The notes under the pieces were generated by a model that made no database searches, was not told where the DNA came from, and worked only from the letters and a program-made list of their open reading frames with translations. The translations under genes were made by a program, and so were the position numbers. Source: Mitragyna speciosa (taxonomy: Eukaryota; Streptophyta; Magnoliopsida; Gentianales; Rubiaceae). From it: DNA of 64,000 bases. Below, one piece after another: positions 13,021 to 24,775 of this stretch. The stretch lies in contig CM045554.1 in the NCBI GenBank assembly GCA_024721245.1, positions 32,031,660-32,095,659 of the forward strand. Reading direction: 5' to 3'. Positions within the stretch are counted from its first letter, which is position 1. Each line of letters begins with the position of its first letter.

Positions 13021-15596
13021 AACATAACCAATTGAACTCTCAAGGGAAGTTTTGAATGATTCGCTGGGTACAGTTAAGAGAGGTCTGCTGGTAAAAGAAC
13101 TATCTGACATGGGAGTAACGAGGTAGCAATTTTTCTGGATCTGTCATCAGAACTGGACATGGAAACTATTGTAGTTAAGATATAGTGAGGCTTCTAGTTT
13201 GTATTTCTTTTGGAGTACATCGCAGCTGTGCATATTTGGTTGAATAATGACGTTATGGTTTCTCCATATGTTTATCTGTTCACCCAAATTTTACAATGTC
13301 TTCAACTAGGGATACCATTTAAAGCTCATGAACTTGCTTGTGAATGTGATGCTTGAGATGGTCAGTTGAAATGCTGATGGCTGTCTTTCAGATTTTGACC
13401 TGGGGAGAAATAATGGCTCCTCATTCTTTTATTAGGCAAATGGGAGAAAAAGCCAAAAAAAAAAAAAAAAAAAAAAGGCAAAGAAATGTGGTATGTATAT
13501 TTTGCAACATTTGAGTGTCGAAACAGTTTCTTTAGCGTTCAATTTATCCTATTCTGAAACAAACTATGAGGAAGTGATCTTGTGAAGCGTGCGCTTAAAA
13601 AATTTCTGCATTAAAATAAAGCAACCTTCAAGGACAATACCAACACTCCCACTTGCTATGTTTTGTTTAATTAGTTTAGTTGTGTAAAAAATATGTGTTG
13701 GCAGTCAATAAAGGCAAATGCACAGGAACCCTTCTTTACTTAATAATCGTGTTTGGTGTTTCACAAACCTCTGTGGAAGAATCTATTTAAAGCTGTGATC
13801 TACATTTACAAGTATAACAATTCTAAGTGCCATGAAAGGCCATCATGAGGTTGCAAGATCTCACATCTTGTAGCTTGTTTTATAGTTTTTATTAATTTTT
13901 CCGCTTAACTTATTTATTTATTTATTTTCCAAATAGTGTCATCCATCCATCTTTGTCTATTAAAATCCGTAATTCTTTACCATATGAGGAGAGGGATAAC
14001 ATTTAACTCCGACAATATGCATCGTTTATCAGTTACAAAAGCTTATGAGGAGAGGGGTGTTATTTAGCTCTGACAATATACATTATTTGTCAATTATAAA
14101 GAGACATGACAATGTATTTATGAATAGCACTTAAAATTTTGATATTTTATAAACACCTGGATTCTGCATTCCAGTTATAATATAGTACTGTCGAAAAAAA
14201 TTGTAATTACCTTCAAATGACTAAAATTACTAAAAATAAGAAAAATCTATCTGTTCAAATTTTGATTAATTTTAACTAATAATCTTCAAATGACTAAAAA
14301 ATAGGGAAAAATACGTCAAATCTATTCGCTCAAATTTTGATCAATAAGGCTGTAGTGACTAAAAAATTAGGGATTCCATTAAAATTTTTGTGTAAATTAC
14401 TGATTATGAATCATGCTGTCTTGAATCGGGAAGAGTTAACCTTGCAAGTGGTGAAGTTGAGGTGAGTGCCCAAATGAATAGGCATATTAATCTGTAATTG
14501 GAAGTAAGGAATCCGAGGTTAAGTTTCATATTCCCTGACACAAACTGCATTAAGATAACCATTTAGGTTACCACTGCACGTGAGGTTTATGTTCTAAATT
14601 CGAATGCTTTACGCATTAAGCATATGAATTGATCATGTGCACGTGTGCACTAGTTTTCTTTGTTCTTGGAAATTGTGTCATTTCCCATAAGCCGAGGAAG
14701 ACACCAAAAATCAATCTTTTCTTGCTTCACTATTAGCACAACAACTTCCAAATATTAACATTTTCCTGCCTCAAGATCTTCAACTAAATCTCAAAAAAAA
14801 AAAAAAAAAATAAAAATAAAAAACAATGCAGGAAAGCACTTCAAAAGCCAATACTGAAATGAGCAACTATAAAAAGATAGTAGGAGAATGGTATTATTAT
14901 ACAATGAAAATGCAAAAGTTCAAGTGATTATTTGTCCTCAACTATCTCAAACATTATTCACAAATTCACTACAAAACTAGTATAATAATAATGTTTTAAA
15001 TTTTGGCCAAATTGCTTGTCTCTTAGTTGAGAAGTTCGATAAGCACCACTGTGTTAGCATGTTATAATTAGCCTCGGATGCCCTTGTATGTTGATTGTTG
15101 TGCCTCCAACCACACTCCATGTAGTCAGCATGTCACTACCAGCGATGCTTTCTTATTTAATTAGTAGCAATTTTGTTGTTCTAACACTAAAGATCGAAAA
15201 ACTAGTTAATTGTTACATTATTTCATGGTAGTAAGATTAGACTCTGATATGAGAGAGCTAGTGATGTAAGTATGAAGGATTAACCTTCAAATTGAAATTA
15301 ACAATTACTTCAATTATTAGCAACTCTTTGTTGTAATTACACGAAAAAAACATGTCTAATGTAAATAATCATACTACTATCAATCCTAGGGAGGGCACGT
15401 GGCAGTGCATGCGTCCTCCCTTGGCTCTTGACTACATTTACAAAACTGAAATTTCTACCAAAACAAAAACACTTTTTCACAAGAACTTGACATTTTTGTG
15501 GCATTTACATCTCTCATTCTTGTCCCATTGCTGCATTCTATTTAAGCTTAAAAGTTATTTTCTTCTTTGAAAGTTAGGATTTTCACATTGTAAGGA
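13021..15596. other. CDPK 3' flank and intergenic
   Basis: The 3' UTR of the CDPK runs to perhaps 13.3-13.5 kb; an A-run lies at about 13455-13477. Beyond it, two old tandem duplications are readable: units of about 62 bp starting near 13982 and 14044 (TATGAGGAGAGGG...), and units of about 72 bp starting near 14212 and 14284 (CTTCAAATGACTAAAA...). No gene is seen until the next start at 15597. Confidence 0.6.
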
Positions 15597-18500
15597 ATGG
15601 TGAAGCTTCACTCTTGTGCAAGTTTGGTGAATGCACCTGCATTATGTGCTATGGAGCATGAAGTGAAGGGGGAGAGTAGTGTCAATATCATTGCTCAGAT
15701 TTCAGCTGAGTTACAAAGGGAAAAGCAGAAAAATGCTGAACTTATGCAGAGAATATCTACACTTGAAGCCCAAATTAGAGAAAGAGACAAGGTCCCCTTG
15801 GTTTTTAATGGACAAGTAAGCATGCCCAACTCAAAACATTCATCATTATTTCTCTGCTTAATCTGCTGCTGATCAAGTGTATGTTATTATGGCTGGTATG
15901 ATTTCATTTTTGTTTGAGGATTTTGTTGTTTCGATAATTTTTGGTATGGATAATCAGTTTAACAAGTACAGGAAACATCTCTACATGTGAGGATGAAATG
16001 GCGAGACCACAAATTGCAATACCATGCAACAGTGTCAACACAATTGGGACTATAGTGGTTTTAATGTTTTATGCAAAATGATTTTTTTTCCCTTCAACTT
16101 TTATGCCCTGGCATTTGTTTCACTGAGTTTTAAGAGGCCAATAAATCATTAAATGAGCTCAAATTTTAGAGTTTAATCGTTTATAAAAAGAGAATTTTTT
16201 GCTATATGATAACCTTTTCATTTGCACGGATGCAGCTTTAATAAATTTGGTCGAAACTTAGTGCTTGTTAAAAGCCTACTGTTAATTTGTTTTTATGCTG
16301 ATCATTCTCATACTGGTAGACACTTTACAAGAATGTCATATCAGAAACTCCTGATTGATTGACAAAGAATTGTTTTCTTTCTTTGAACTTTCTAAGTGTT
16401 ATACAAGTGACTTGATGCAAGCAGTTAAGTAATAGAATTTTTCTATAGGAGTTGTGCATGAAGCATTTTGTGCATCCTAGTTACTTTTTGATGATATTAA
16501 CTGATTGAAGAAACGAGAGCTCATTTTTGTTGAAGTAGATTATTTCTATAGTGAGCATTCTTGCATCTATTATTCATTTACTTACCTCCTTTATGTCTCA
16601 ACCTCAGGGCGGTTGTCAAAATACAGTTGAAAACAAGTCCAAGAGACAGAAAGTAGGAAAAGGTGAATGTGAGTATATTAGAGTGGACTCACAAATGAAG
16701 CATTATAACCAATGGATGCCAGACACACATATGTACATGAAAGATCGCGTTGTCACCTGGATGGGCATGGATGAAACTGATTTTTTGCAGTCTGAATTTT
16801 TGAGGGGGAGTGACCCTGCTGCAGACTTTGAAGATATGGATGATACTGATGATGAAAATGGTGAAGAGGATGACATAAATGGTTTTTTGGCTAACCATAA
16901 AAATAAGGAAAATAACGAAGAGGCAACTTGTAAGAAGGTGAAAGAAGATCTTTTGAAACTGAAAGTTGATAGAGAAGCAGATACCCAAAATTTGGCTAGT
17001 TCCTCAAGAGGTCAGGGTGAGCCGACATCTTCTGCACATGCAGACAAAGAAATTCATGAGTCTCTAATAGGGAAAAGGTTAAATCCAAGTATAAATCCTG
17101 GTGATAGCTCAAGGGAATGTAATCACCACCAGAAGGAAGAAACCGCTGTGACTGGCGCTGGTCATGAGTGTGCATCAAATACCTGTAACCCTCAACTGGA
17201 GATCAAAAGATGTGAGAATATGTTTCAGCAGAAAAAGATTCCAAAGATAGCTTTCTGTCCAAAGGAAGTCAAGAGAATAATACAGTCAGATGAGCTTTCG
17301 CGCAAAAATGCTCAATCCCACACCATTAGGAAAATCATAGTTTTTGCATCTCTTGGCGTAAGACATGGATGTGAAGATATGTATGAATTAGACTTCAACC
17401 ATTTTAGCATTTTACACAAGGGACAACCATATTTATCCCCCAAAGATCCTGGGGTAAGCTCTCTTTTGTTATTCTTGACTTCAGATCTTCCATGTTAGAC
17501 TGATTTACTATGAAATGAGAAGTTCTTTGAAATGGTGATGCTGTCATGACGCCAATAAATTATAAGGTCCATATGATTCCTACTTCTGGTGCATATGTAT
17601 TGCTTTATGCTCATCCTCTTTTGTTTAGCTGAAATCAAGCTTTTATAGCCCGAAATATTGTGCATGTTTAGCTGACATTTCCAATGACTTCATCTAATGG
17701 AGGCCTTGTTAAATTCTCAGACTGAAGGAATGCATGTTTCATACACATTATCTCTTGTTTTCTTTGTTGGTGACTTGGCAGAAATAGTGCTTCTCTTGCA
17801 TTAGCTTTAAACTCAAGCTGACATGACTGTTTACAACTTTGATTAATGTACCTAGAGGGATAGCACAAGTGGTTCAAAGTAAAAAGAGTAAGAAAAGGAA
17901 GAAGACAAATGAAGAATAACTTATATTAATTTGAAGGTGATATTTCCCTTGCATCTATCTTTTCAAGGCTCCCTTCTATGAATTTAGTATCCGCGATAAA
18001 TTCTTTTCTATTTTTTGGGGATTTGATGCAAGTTCAAATGCTTCTGGCTTCTGCCTTAGTGAAGGATTTGACATCCAAGTCTTCTATGTGCTATTAAAGA
18101 TATTGAGTCCATTGTCTTCTGAACAATAGTTTAGGATTAGATCTCTGAGTCCTAATCAGACAAAAATGGTTTATGGTTTCCCTTTGTACAGTGAAGTTAT
18201 GTCTTACAGTTCATCAACTTTATCTTCTAATTTTGTTCCCCCATTTGGAGTCTTGATGAGTTCCAATAGATCAGTTTCTTTCCATCTTTTGACAAAGTGA
18301 AATTATTTTGTTCTAGGAACATGTTTTATATGAAAATCCTGGGTTCCGGAGGAAGATCTTCTATCCCAATCGACAGAATCCTACCTTGTGTCCCGTCCAA
18401 ATTCTTGAGGAGGAAAAGGCTATGCGTCCATCAGATGCTGGCTGCCCCTCGTGCTTATTCTTGTGCATTAAATATGGAGGAAGGACCAGAAATATACCCC

Positions 18501-20297
18501 AAAATGAGTCAGTACACTTTATCTAATTTTATGTTTATTTATGTTGTGATCTGCTCACCTGTGGTAACAGTTACATACAACCTTGTCTTCCAACTCTTCG
18601 GTCTTGTTGCCAGTAACTTGTACATCAAAAATATAGATTCTTGAGCATAAGCTAAAAGTCTTTCGTGATTTAAAATCCAGATATGTCAGGCAGCAAATGG
18701 GAAGAAACAAGCTCAAATCCTTTGGGCCTGCTATATGTCGAATGTCAATGCTAGTCCATATACGTAGTGGAAGCTTCTTTTTCAAGGCTTTAGGTATCAC
18801 ACTTCTGTTTATGGCTGGATATCCTGATGACATTGTTCAGAGGGAAACAAAGTACAGGAACTTGGACCTCCTTCAGAAATATTATAGGTATTTCTTCATA
18901 ACATGCTTTACTACTTCTGCTAATAATCATTTGGTAACTGCTTATAACCATAACATTATCAGAACCTCACAACTATTACCAAAGAACAGGACTAAATGAA
19001 ATGAACTAGATAGCAGGACTTCGCTGTGTAAATGCATGATTACAATGAAATAGTAAACATCAGCCATAGGAAATTGAATCATAGTTTGAGATTTTATTAC
19101 TTCAAGGCTCACTGCATCAAGAGGATCGGCAGGAGAAAATTTGCATGCTTAATCCAATGTTGTTCTTCTGCCAGCTATCCTTGACCTGTGCCTTTTACTT
19201 GCTTATCCCACAATCTTTTATCATCTCAGGACGGATGAAGATGCGGAAGGGGAGGAGCTATTTCTGTCATATCCAGTTACATCAGATACTGTAAGCTCAT
19301 AACTTTGAGTTGACAAGTATAGAAATTTGTATATTCTTTGTTTAATTTTTATTATCCTGAAATAAGATGATGAAGATTTAATTTTTGACTGTAGACTATG
19401 ATCTTAACAATTCTTTCAAATGCAATTTTAGTTCACCATCGTCAAAAAGTGTAGATGTTCATTACCTGTTGATTTAGATCACTTAGTGTTTTGAATATGA
19501 CTCCTGTGGAAAAGTATGTCCTTTACTACAAAACAATCAGAATATTTAGCATATGAAAGTTGTAGGATGGACTTAAATTACTGCAATAATGATAGAACGC
19601 TTCATGTGAGTGCTAAAGAATATGTACCTCACACCTCTCATATTTGCAGCATGACCATTTATTTTGATCTATCTAAAATAGGGTCTGATTTTATCTTATT
19701 TCATTCTTTCAGAATGACAATCTTATATCTCCAAGGTTAAGCATGAAGACAATCTCAACAAAATCAAAATGCATGAAAAACACTGGCTCAACCTGCCAAG
19801 GTACTAAGGATAAAACCTCAGTTTGGCCTCCTGCCCCTTCAAACTCTGGAGACTCTTCGCAGTTTGAACTAAAGGGTTATGCCTCAGTTCAAAACCAAGC
19901 AATTACAACTGCTCAGTGCATACCATCTCAAGCTCCAGCAGAGTTATTCTCTCTGGCTAACCCTCTGATGAGTAGTACTAATGCTAACTTCCCCCACTAT
20001 AATCAATCATATCCTATGTTTCCACCACATCCAAATAATTCCTTTGTGCCCATGATGTATTGGCATCCATCCCCTATGTTCCTTCACTACCCTCATCCAT
20101 CTTCTCATAGTTTTATGTATCCCATTGCTGGAAATTTCGTCTCTGTCTATCCACAGCCTAATCATGGCACTCCTACTCTAATACCTAAACCATTAAAAGA
20201 CTCTTTGAAGAATGATGTAGCATTATCTGAGAATGCTAACTGTGAATCTAATACTAGTTCAAGCAGTACAGAACCAAACAAAGATCAGACAAGCTGA
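15597..20297 (+). CDS. Unknown plant protein with tyrosine-recombinase-like (Crypton/DUF3504-like) core
   Basis: Six exons: 15597-15815, 16608-17453, 18317-18507, 18681-18887, 19230-19290, 19713-20297; 2109 nt, 702 residues, phases consistent. A short coiled coil (about 32-63) is followed by an acidic, disordered region (about 140-300) with an Asp/Glu-rich block. The conserved core (about 300-500) reads KIAFCPKEVKRII, ASLGVRHGCEDMYELDF (Arg325), NPTLCPVQILEEEKAMRP (376-393), MGRNKLKSFGP, LVHIRSGS (His445, Arg447) and GYPDDIVQRETKY (Tyr477). The order of G-x-R, CPV...RP, H-x-R, G-Y and Y resembles tyrosine recombinases. The C-terminal 195 residues are Pro/Tyr/Met-rich and low in structure. No function is known to me; an alternative start is Met19. 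The recombinase relation is inference, while the gene model is well supported. Confidence 0.8.
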
Positions 20298-22355
20298 CAA
20301 GTGAGACAAATAGGAGTATGTGGCTTTTTATGTGAATAATCATTCATCAACTGGGCCATTCAATAGGGACTTCTACTCCGTTGGTTGAACTTAACTCAAA
20401 GGTGTTGGTGGATATATATTGTCCTAAGAGTTTCAAAACCATTGAAATGCAAGACATTATATGTCTAATTGCTGGTCCTCTAATTCCATCTTCAACTGTG
20501 GTTCAACATTGCTACTGGGAAGCAAATGGCTGTGGTGCCTTCTTTCCAAAGTTTGGTACCTTGGTACCAAGGATTGCCAGTTAATTCAATTCAAGGGTTA
20601 CCAAGCCATGCTGGAAGTACTTTAGGTTAAATAAAATGGATTGTCACTATTTCGCATTGCAAGTAATGTTCATTTCTTTGGGAGGTAAGGTTGTTATGTT
20701 GCTGTCATTCATGTACCCCTTGTTTGTTCATAGGAAAGATGCTTCAAAAGATTAAGATTAATAAATAAACTGGTACAGCACCATGCCAAGGCCACTATAC
20801 CGACAGTTTTCTTTTTTAATTTTTATGGTTTCAAAATATAAAAAAAAAAAAATCATCTCTTTAGGAAGTATCTTGCGTCTGGTTTTATATAATTATCCTT
20901 CATACTGAAGCAGCAGCAACAAATGAAGTTTCCAATTTTGCTTGTGGCAGTTTCAGCGATAATCCATACCTGTAATTTGACATATTATTATAAAGTTGAT
21001 TGACCTTGTTGCTCTTCATAGTTCACTGGATAAAGAGATCAAAGCCTTAAGATTTCTGTCTGCAGCTGGCTGAAATCATGTGCCTTGAAATTCACATATC
21101 CTTGCTACTCAATAGCAAAAAAATTGTGGTCCAGGAAGGTAATAAATTCGTGCCTGCCCTGTATAAAGTTATTCTCATTACCTTGCTACTCAATATGAAA
21201 AAAAAAAAAAAAAAAATTAAAAAAACACGATTTCCATCTGTTGAATGTAAATTATTTCAAAGCATAGATTTACAGAAAGTTATCTTCTTTCCTTATCAGA
21301 TAATGAAATATTGTAACTGTATACAGATACAGATTAACTTTCTTATTAATTTTCAGTTTTCCAGTTTAGCCACCTATATTTAGCAATTGCCACAGGTATA
21401 CATCTGCAGAGGTTAAATGATATAAAAGAGGCTGCAATATGGTTTCTCTGGGTTAAACATAGATGTTTAAAATGTCTGAGTGAATGCTGACGTAGTATTT
21501 CTGAGGAATTATACTTGTTAACTTCTGCTAAGTTTGAGAATACAATAGATCAATTCAGTCAACTGGTAACTAATATGCATTTTTCCAAACTTTTTGCTGG
21601 GTAAATTGGAATGATTGTTGTTCTTAATTATTCACTATAAGATATTTTCTATGGCCTCAAATTCTCGAGTCTTGTTGCTTCGAGCAAGAATCTTTCTATC
21701 TCAAAGGCACACATGGCTCTCTCCGTTGTTAACTTGGTCTCTTTGTCTGACTAGACTTGATTAAAAAAATCTCTACCTAACACTAACACGATCCACACAG
21801 GGAAATTTAATTTGAATAAAGTCATATCTGCTTATGTAAGGGAATCTTATCTTTATGTAATTAATCTCCATTTTAGCAGTTTCTAAACTCTGAGGGCCCT
21901 TACTCTGTCCTTTTTCTTTTTAGTGTTTGTCTCCATGAAGAGGATGGGAGCTTCTCTTTCAATTCCAGTCTATACGTGATGACATAATTGCATAACTTGC
22001 AATAATAGACTTCAAAAGAAAATACAGTAGTACAAGTGTACTGCATTAAACTAAAAATCTGCTAGAACAACCACCTGAGTAATTCATGCATTTTACAACA
22101 CCACCATCACTAGTAAATACAACGTGATCCATGCCAACTTTCACCATGACCATTACTAGCATCAACCTCACAAGGTCACAGCTCACTGATAGTCAACTGA
22201 CAACAACAAACATAAGCCTACAACAGAAATAGTGCATTCACATCAACATGTCCAAATTTATTTGGTAATTCCCCCCTTATTTCTTCCTTCCTCAACACAT
22301 ACATCAGAGAAGAAATAAGGCGGGATTTTTGCAGGAATGCAAAAAAAGCATTAAT
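20298..22355. other. Convergent intergenic region
   Basis: Lies between the 3' ends of the unknown gene (+) and the peroxidase (-). The first few hundred bases are probably 3' UTR; the open frame at 20381-20584 follows the stop and shows no family resemblance. A-tracts occur at about 20841-20852 and 21197-21217. The 3' UTR of the peroxidase enters from the right below 22356. No further gene seen. Confidence 0.6.
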
Positions 22356-23562
22356 CTAATGGAGCTTGTTTGCAAGATTGCATTGTTTTCTGATCTCTCC
22401 CTTTGATCCTGTAAGAGGATTGTTCTCAGAAAGAACGGTGATGGCTCTAGCAAACTCCTTGAAGAAGTAGTCTTGGCTCTTAGCCATTTTCTTGACATAA
22501 GGTTTGGTTCTTTTGTCATTAGCCAATTGATGGTCGACAAGCAATAATCCCTTGTTGTCCAGTATGTTCCTGTAGTAGTTGTTGTCCAGTTTCATGGGTG
22601 TCCCACGGTCATTCCTCACATACTGGACTGCCTTTGGATCAGGGATTGCATCAGGGCACTTCTTTAGCATGTGCTCTACGTGGTCAGATGGGAATGCTGG
22701 ATCAACCTCTGGGTAAAGACGGTGAACCAGCTTCACACAGTGAGTTCTGCCTACACTGTGTGCACCTGCACTCGTAGAAAATCAAGTTCATTTTCCAAAG
22801 GAACAGTATGAATATTTTAGGCAAAAAATGTAATGAGAAGTATGGGATGGGATGGGAGTATACCTAACAGGGCAACAACTCCAGGGGCATCAATACCAAT
22901 AGATGCAAATCTGTCGAGTACAACACTCATGCTCTCATTGTGATCCGGGAGATACTGCTCAAGAATCTCTGCTCTGCTCCTTCTGCCATCCCTTCTTCCA
23001 GTTTTAAGTGGGATATGAGGTCCTCCCAACTGTAAACGAGTTCCAAAAATAGAGGATTATACCAATTCCTAACGTATATTCAGCAAAAAAGAGCCAATTT
23101 TCACTGTAGTTTAGGAACCAAGATGTATAGTATAAAACTTACGGCAACAATGCCATCTCTGGCGGACAACACAAGAATATCAGCACAGGAAACAACTCCT
23201 GGGCACTCTCTTTCCACAGCTTCTTTGATGTCCTCAATGTACCTGAAGTTCCGCATGCCAAAGCTCCTGTCAGTCTCCTTCTCAGACAAGACTCTCCTGG
23301 TTGAGTCCAGCAGCAAAGAAGCATCACATGACTCGACAAAGCAGTCATGGAAGATGTTCCTTAGCCAGGAGAACGCGGTGTTCTTGTGGCGTTTGTAGAG
23401 GAGCTTCACTTGTTCCCTGATGATATCTTCAGCTTGAGGACATGAATCCTTGTAGAAGTTCATGAGAAGTCCAGGGTCTTCCAGATCATTGTTTTCTTCT
23501 GCAAAAGCAGAGAAGGCAGAAAAGGACAAAATGGCAAAGATGAAGAGTGCTTTGGAGTTCAT
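22356..23562 (-). CDS. PER42-like: Class III peroxidase, PER42-like
   Basis: Three exons read right to left: 23562-23143, 23029-22864, 22765-22356; 996 nt, 331 residues, phases 0 and 1. A signal peptide (MNSKALFIFAILSFSAFSAFA) predicts secretion to the cell wall. The distal haem site WLRNIFHDCFVESCDAS has catalytic Arg and His; VVSCADILVLSARD and the proximal haem-ligand motif GAHSVGRTHC follow, and the end is NPLTGSKGEIRKQCNLAN. These enzymes use hydrogen peroxide to oxidise phenolics and act in wall cross-linking and reactive-oxygen balance (family knowledge). Two features separate it from typical peroxidases and match Arabidopsis PER42 as I recall it: NIFHDC in place of the usual LHFHDC, and the long YVRNDRGTPMKLDNNYY segment. 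The length equals the family norm. Confidence 0.95.
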
Positions 23563-23624
23563 CTTTTCAGTACAACAATGGAAAAGTTCACTGACCTTGC
23601 ACTGGTATCACTTGGGAAGCACAC

Positions 23625-23632
23625 CTTAAATA
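23625..23632 (-). promoter_or_regulatory. Possible TATA box of the peroxidase gene
   Basis: On the minus strand TATTTAAG lies 63 bp upstream of the peroxidase ATG. This would place the start site near 23597 with a leader of about 35 nt. The match is imperfect, so the call is tentative. Confidence 0.45.
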
Positions 23633-23730
23633 AGGGACAAGGAAGCTAGTTTAATTGCTGGAAAATGGGACATTTTTATTTTTTTTATTTTTGGTTTATT
23701 TTAAAGAAGAGAATACTTTTACAAAGGTGA

Positions 23731-23865
23731 GAAAATACTTACATGGACCAGGTTCACGGCAAGCAGTCACCTTATTAATTAGGTGAGTTACGGGTGAATC
23801 ATAATATGGACGAGATGGCTGCTTCTAGACTACAAGCCGTAAACTTAGTCCATGTAAGTATTTTC
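23731..23865. mobile_element. 135-bp MITE-like inverted repeat with 6-bp TSD
   Basis: The left arm starts GAAAATACTTACATGGAC and the reverse complement of the right end begins with the same 18 bases. The arms are about 38 bp long and differ at a handful of positions. AGGTGA flanks both ends directly (23725-23730 and 23866-23871), consistent with a target-site duplication. No coding sequence. It lies about 170 bp upstream of the peroxidase start codon and so within its promoter. Confidence 0.7.
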
Positions 23866-24743
23866 AGGTGAGGTATATGAGAATTACAGTCGGACCCCAG
23901 TGATTTTTATAGCTATACTTTCACTTCTCGAATGATGTTTGTAAAGGTTTGTTAGGCTGTAGTTACGTGGAGCCTCCAATGTAAATATTTTGCGAATGTA
24001 TATTTATTGGTTCATATGTAAGAAAGACAATAAATGTAAACGAGTTCATACATTGTAAATTTTAAATAAAAATGGGTTAAGAAAAGCCATATTTTAAAAT
24101 ATCATTTCTTGATATATGCAAGTATATGGTTTACATAAATATAGTAGCTATGTATAATTTCTACCAAAAGGTATAATCTCTTTAATATTATTGAAAAGAT
24201 CATAAATAATGTGTATTTTTACCAAAATTTTTGATCTCTTACTCCCTAAATCTCTACTCCTCCATGAATTATGGTTCCACTAGCCCTTTCCACGCAACCA
24301 AAAGAGGGAGGGAAAGAAAAAAAAAGCTTTAAAGCCGCTATTATCACGGTAAGTCTCTTCATAATTACTATCAAACTCTACAAGTTAATGTCGACCTCCT
24401 ATGAATTCATTTATCGTCTTTTTCTCTAAAAATTATTTTAACACAAATTTTAGCACGCCATCACACAAGGCAGTGGTGGGAGGGAACGAATCATGCAACA
24501 GCATCCCTATGAATTATTTCGTTATTGTAGCGATTTCGTAATAGAGATGCAAGTAAAATTATCCAAACTGCGTGGGAGTCTGCCTGTAATTGACAAACTT
24601 CAAGGGAGTTTTGTCAAATTATCTTTAATCAAGTTGTGATGCTGATGCTGATGCATATCATGCATTTGCCTTAATTTTGACATGTGTAACCGCGCAGCAT
24701 TTACTGCTGACGGCCAAGCAAAGCAAGTTTTTCAGCACCGCAG

Positions 24744-24747
<4 letters not shown>

Positions 24748-24775
<28 letters not shown>
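24748..24775. repeat. CT microsatellite
   Basis: Uninterrupted CT dinucleotide run of about 14 units. Confidence 0.95.

Noticed and set aside
20381..20584. 67-residue ORF after the recombinase-like gene as an extra exon
   Set aside because: It lies after an in-frame stop with no acceptor needed by the model; better explained as 3' UTR.
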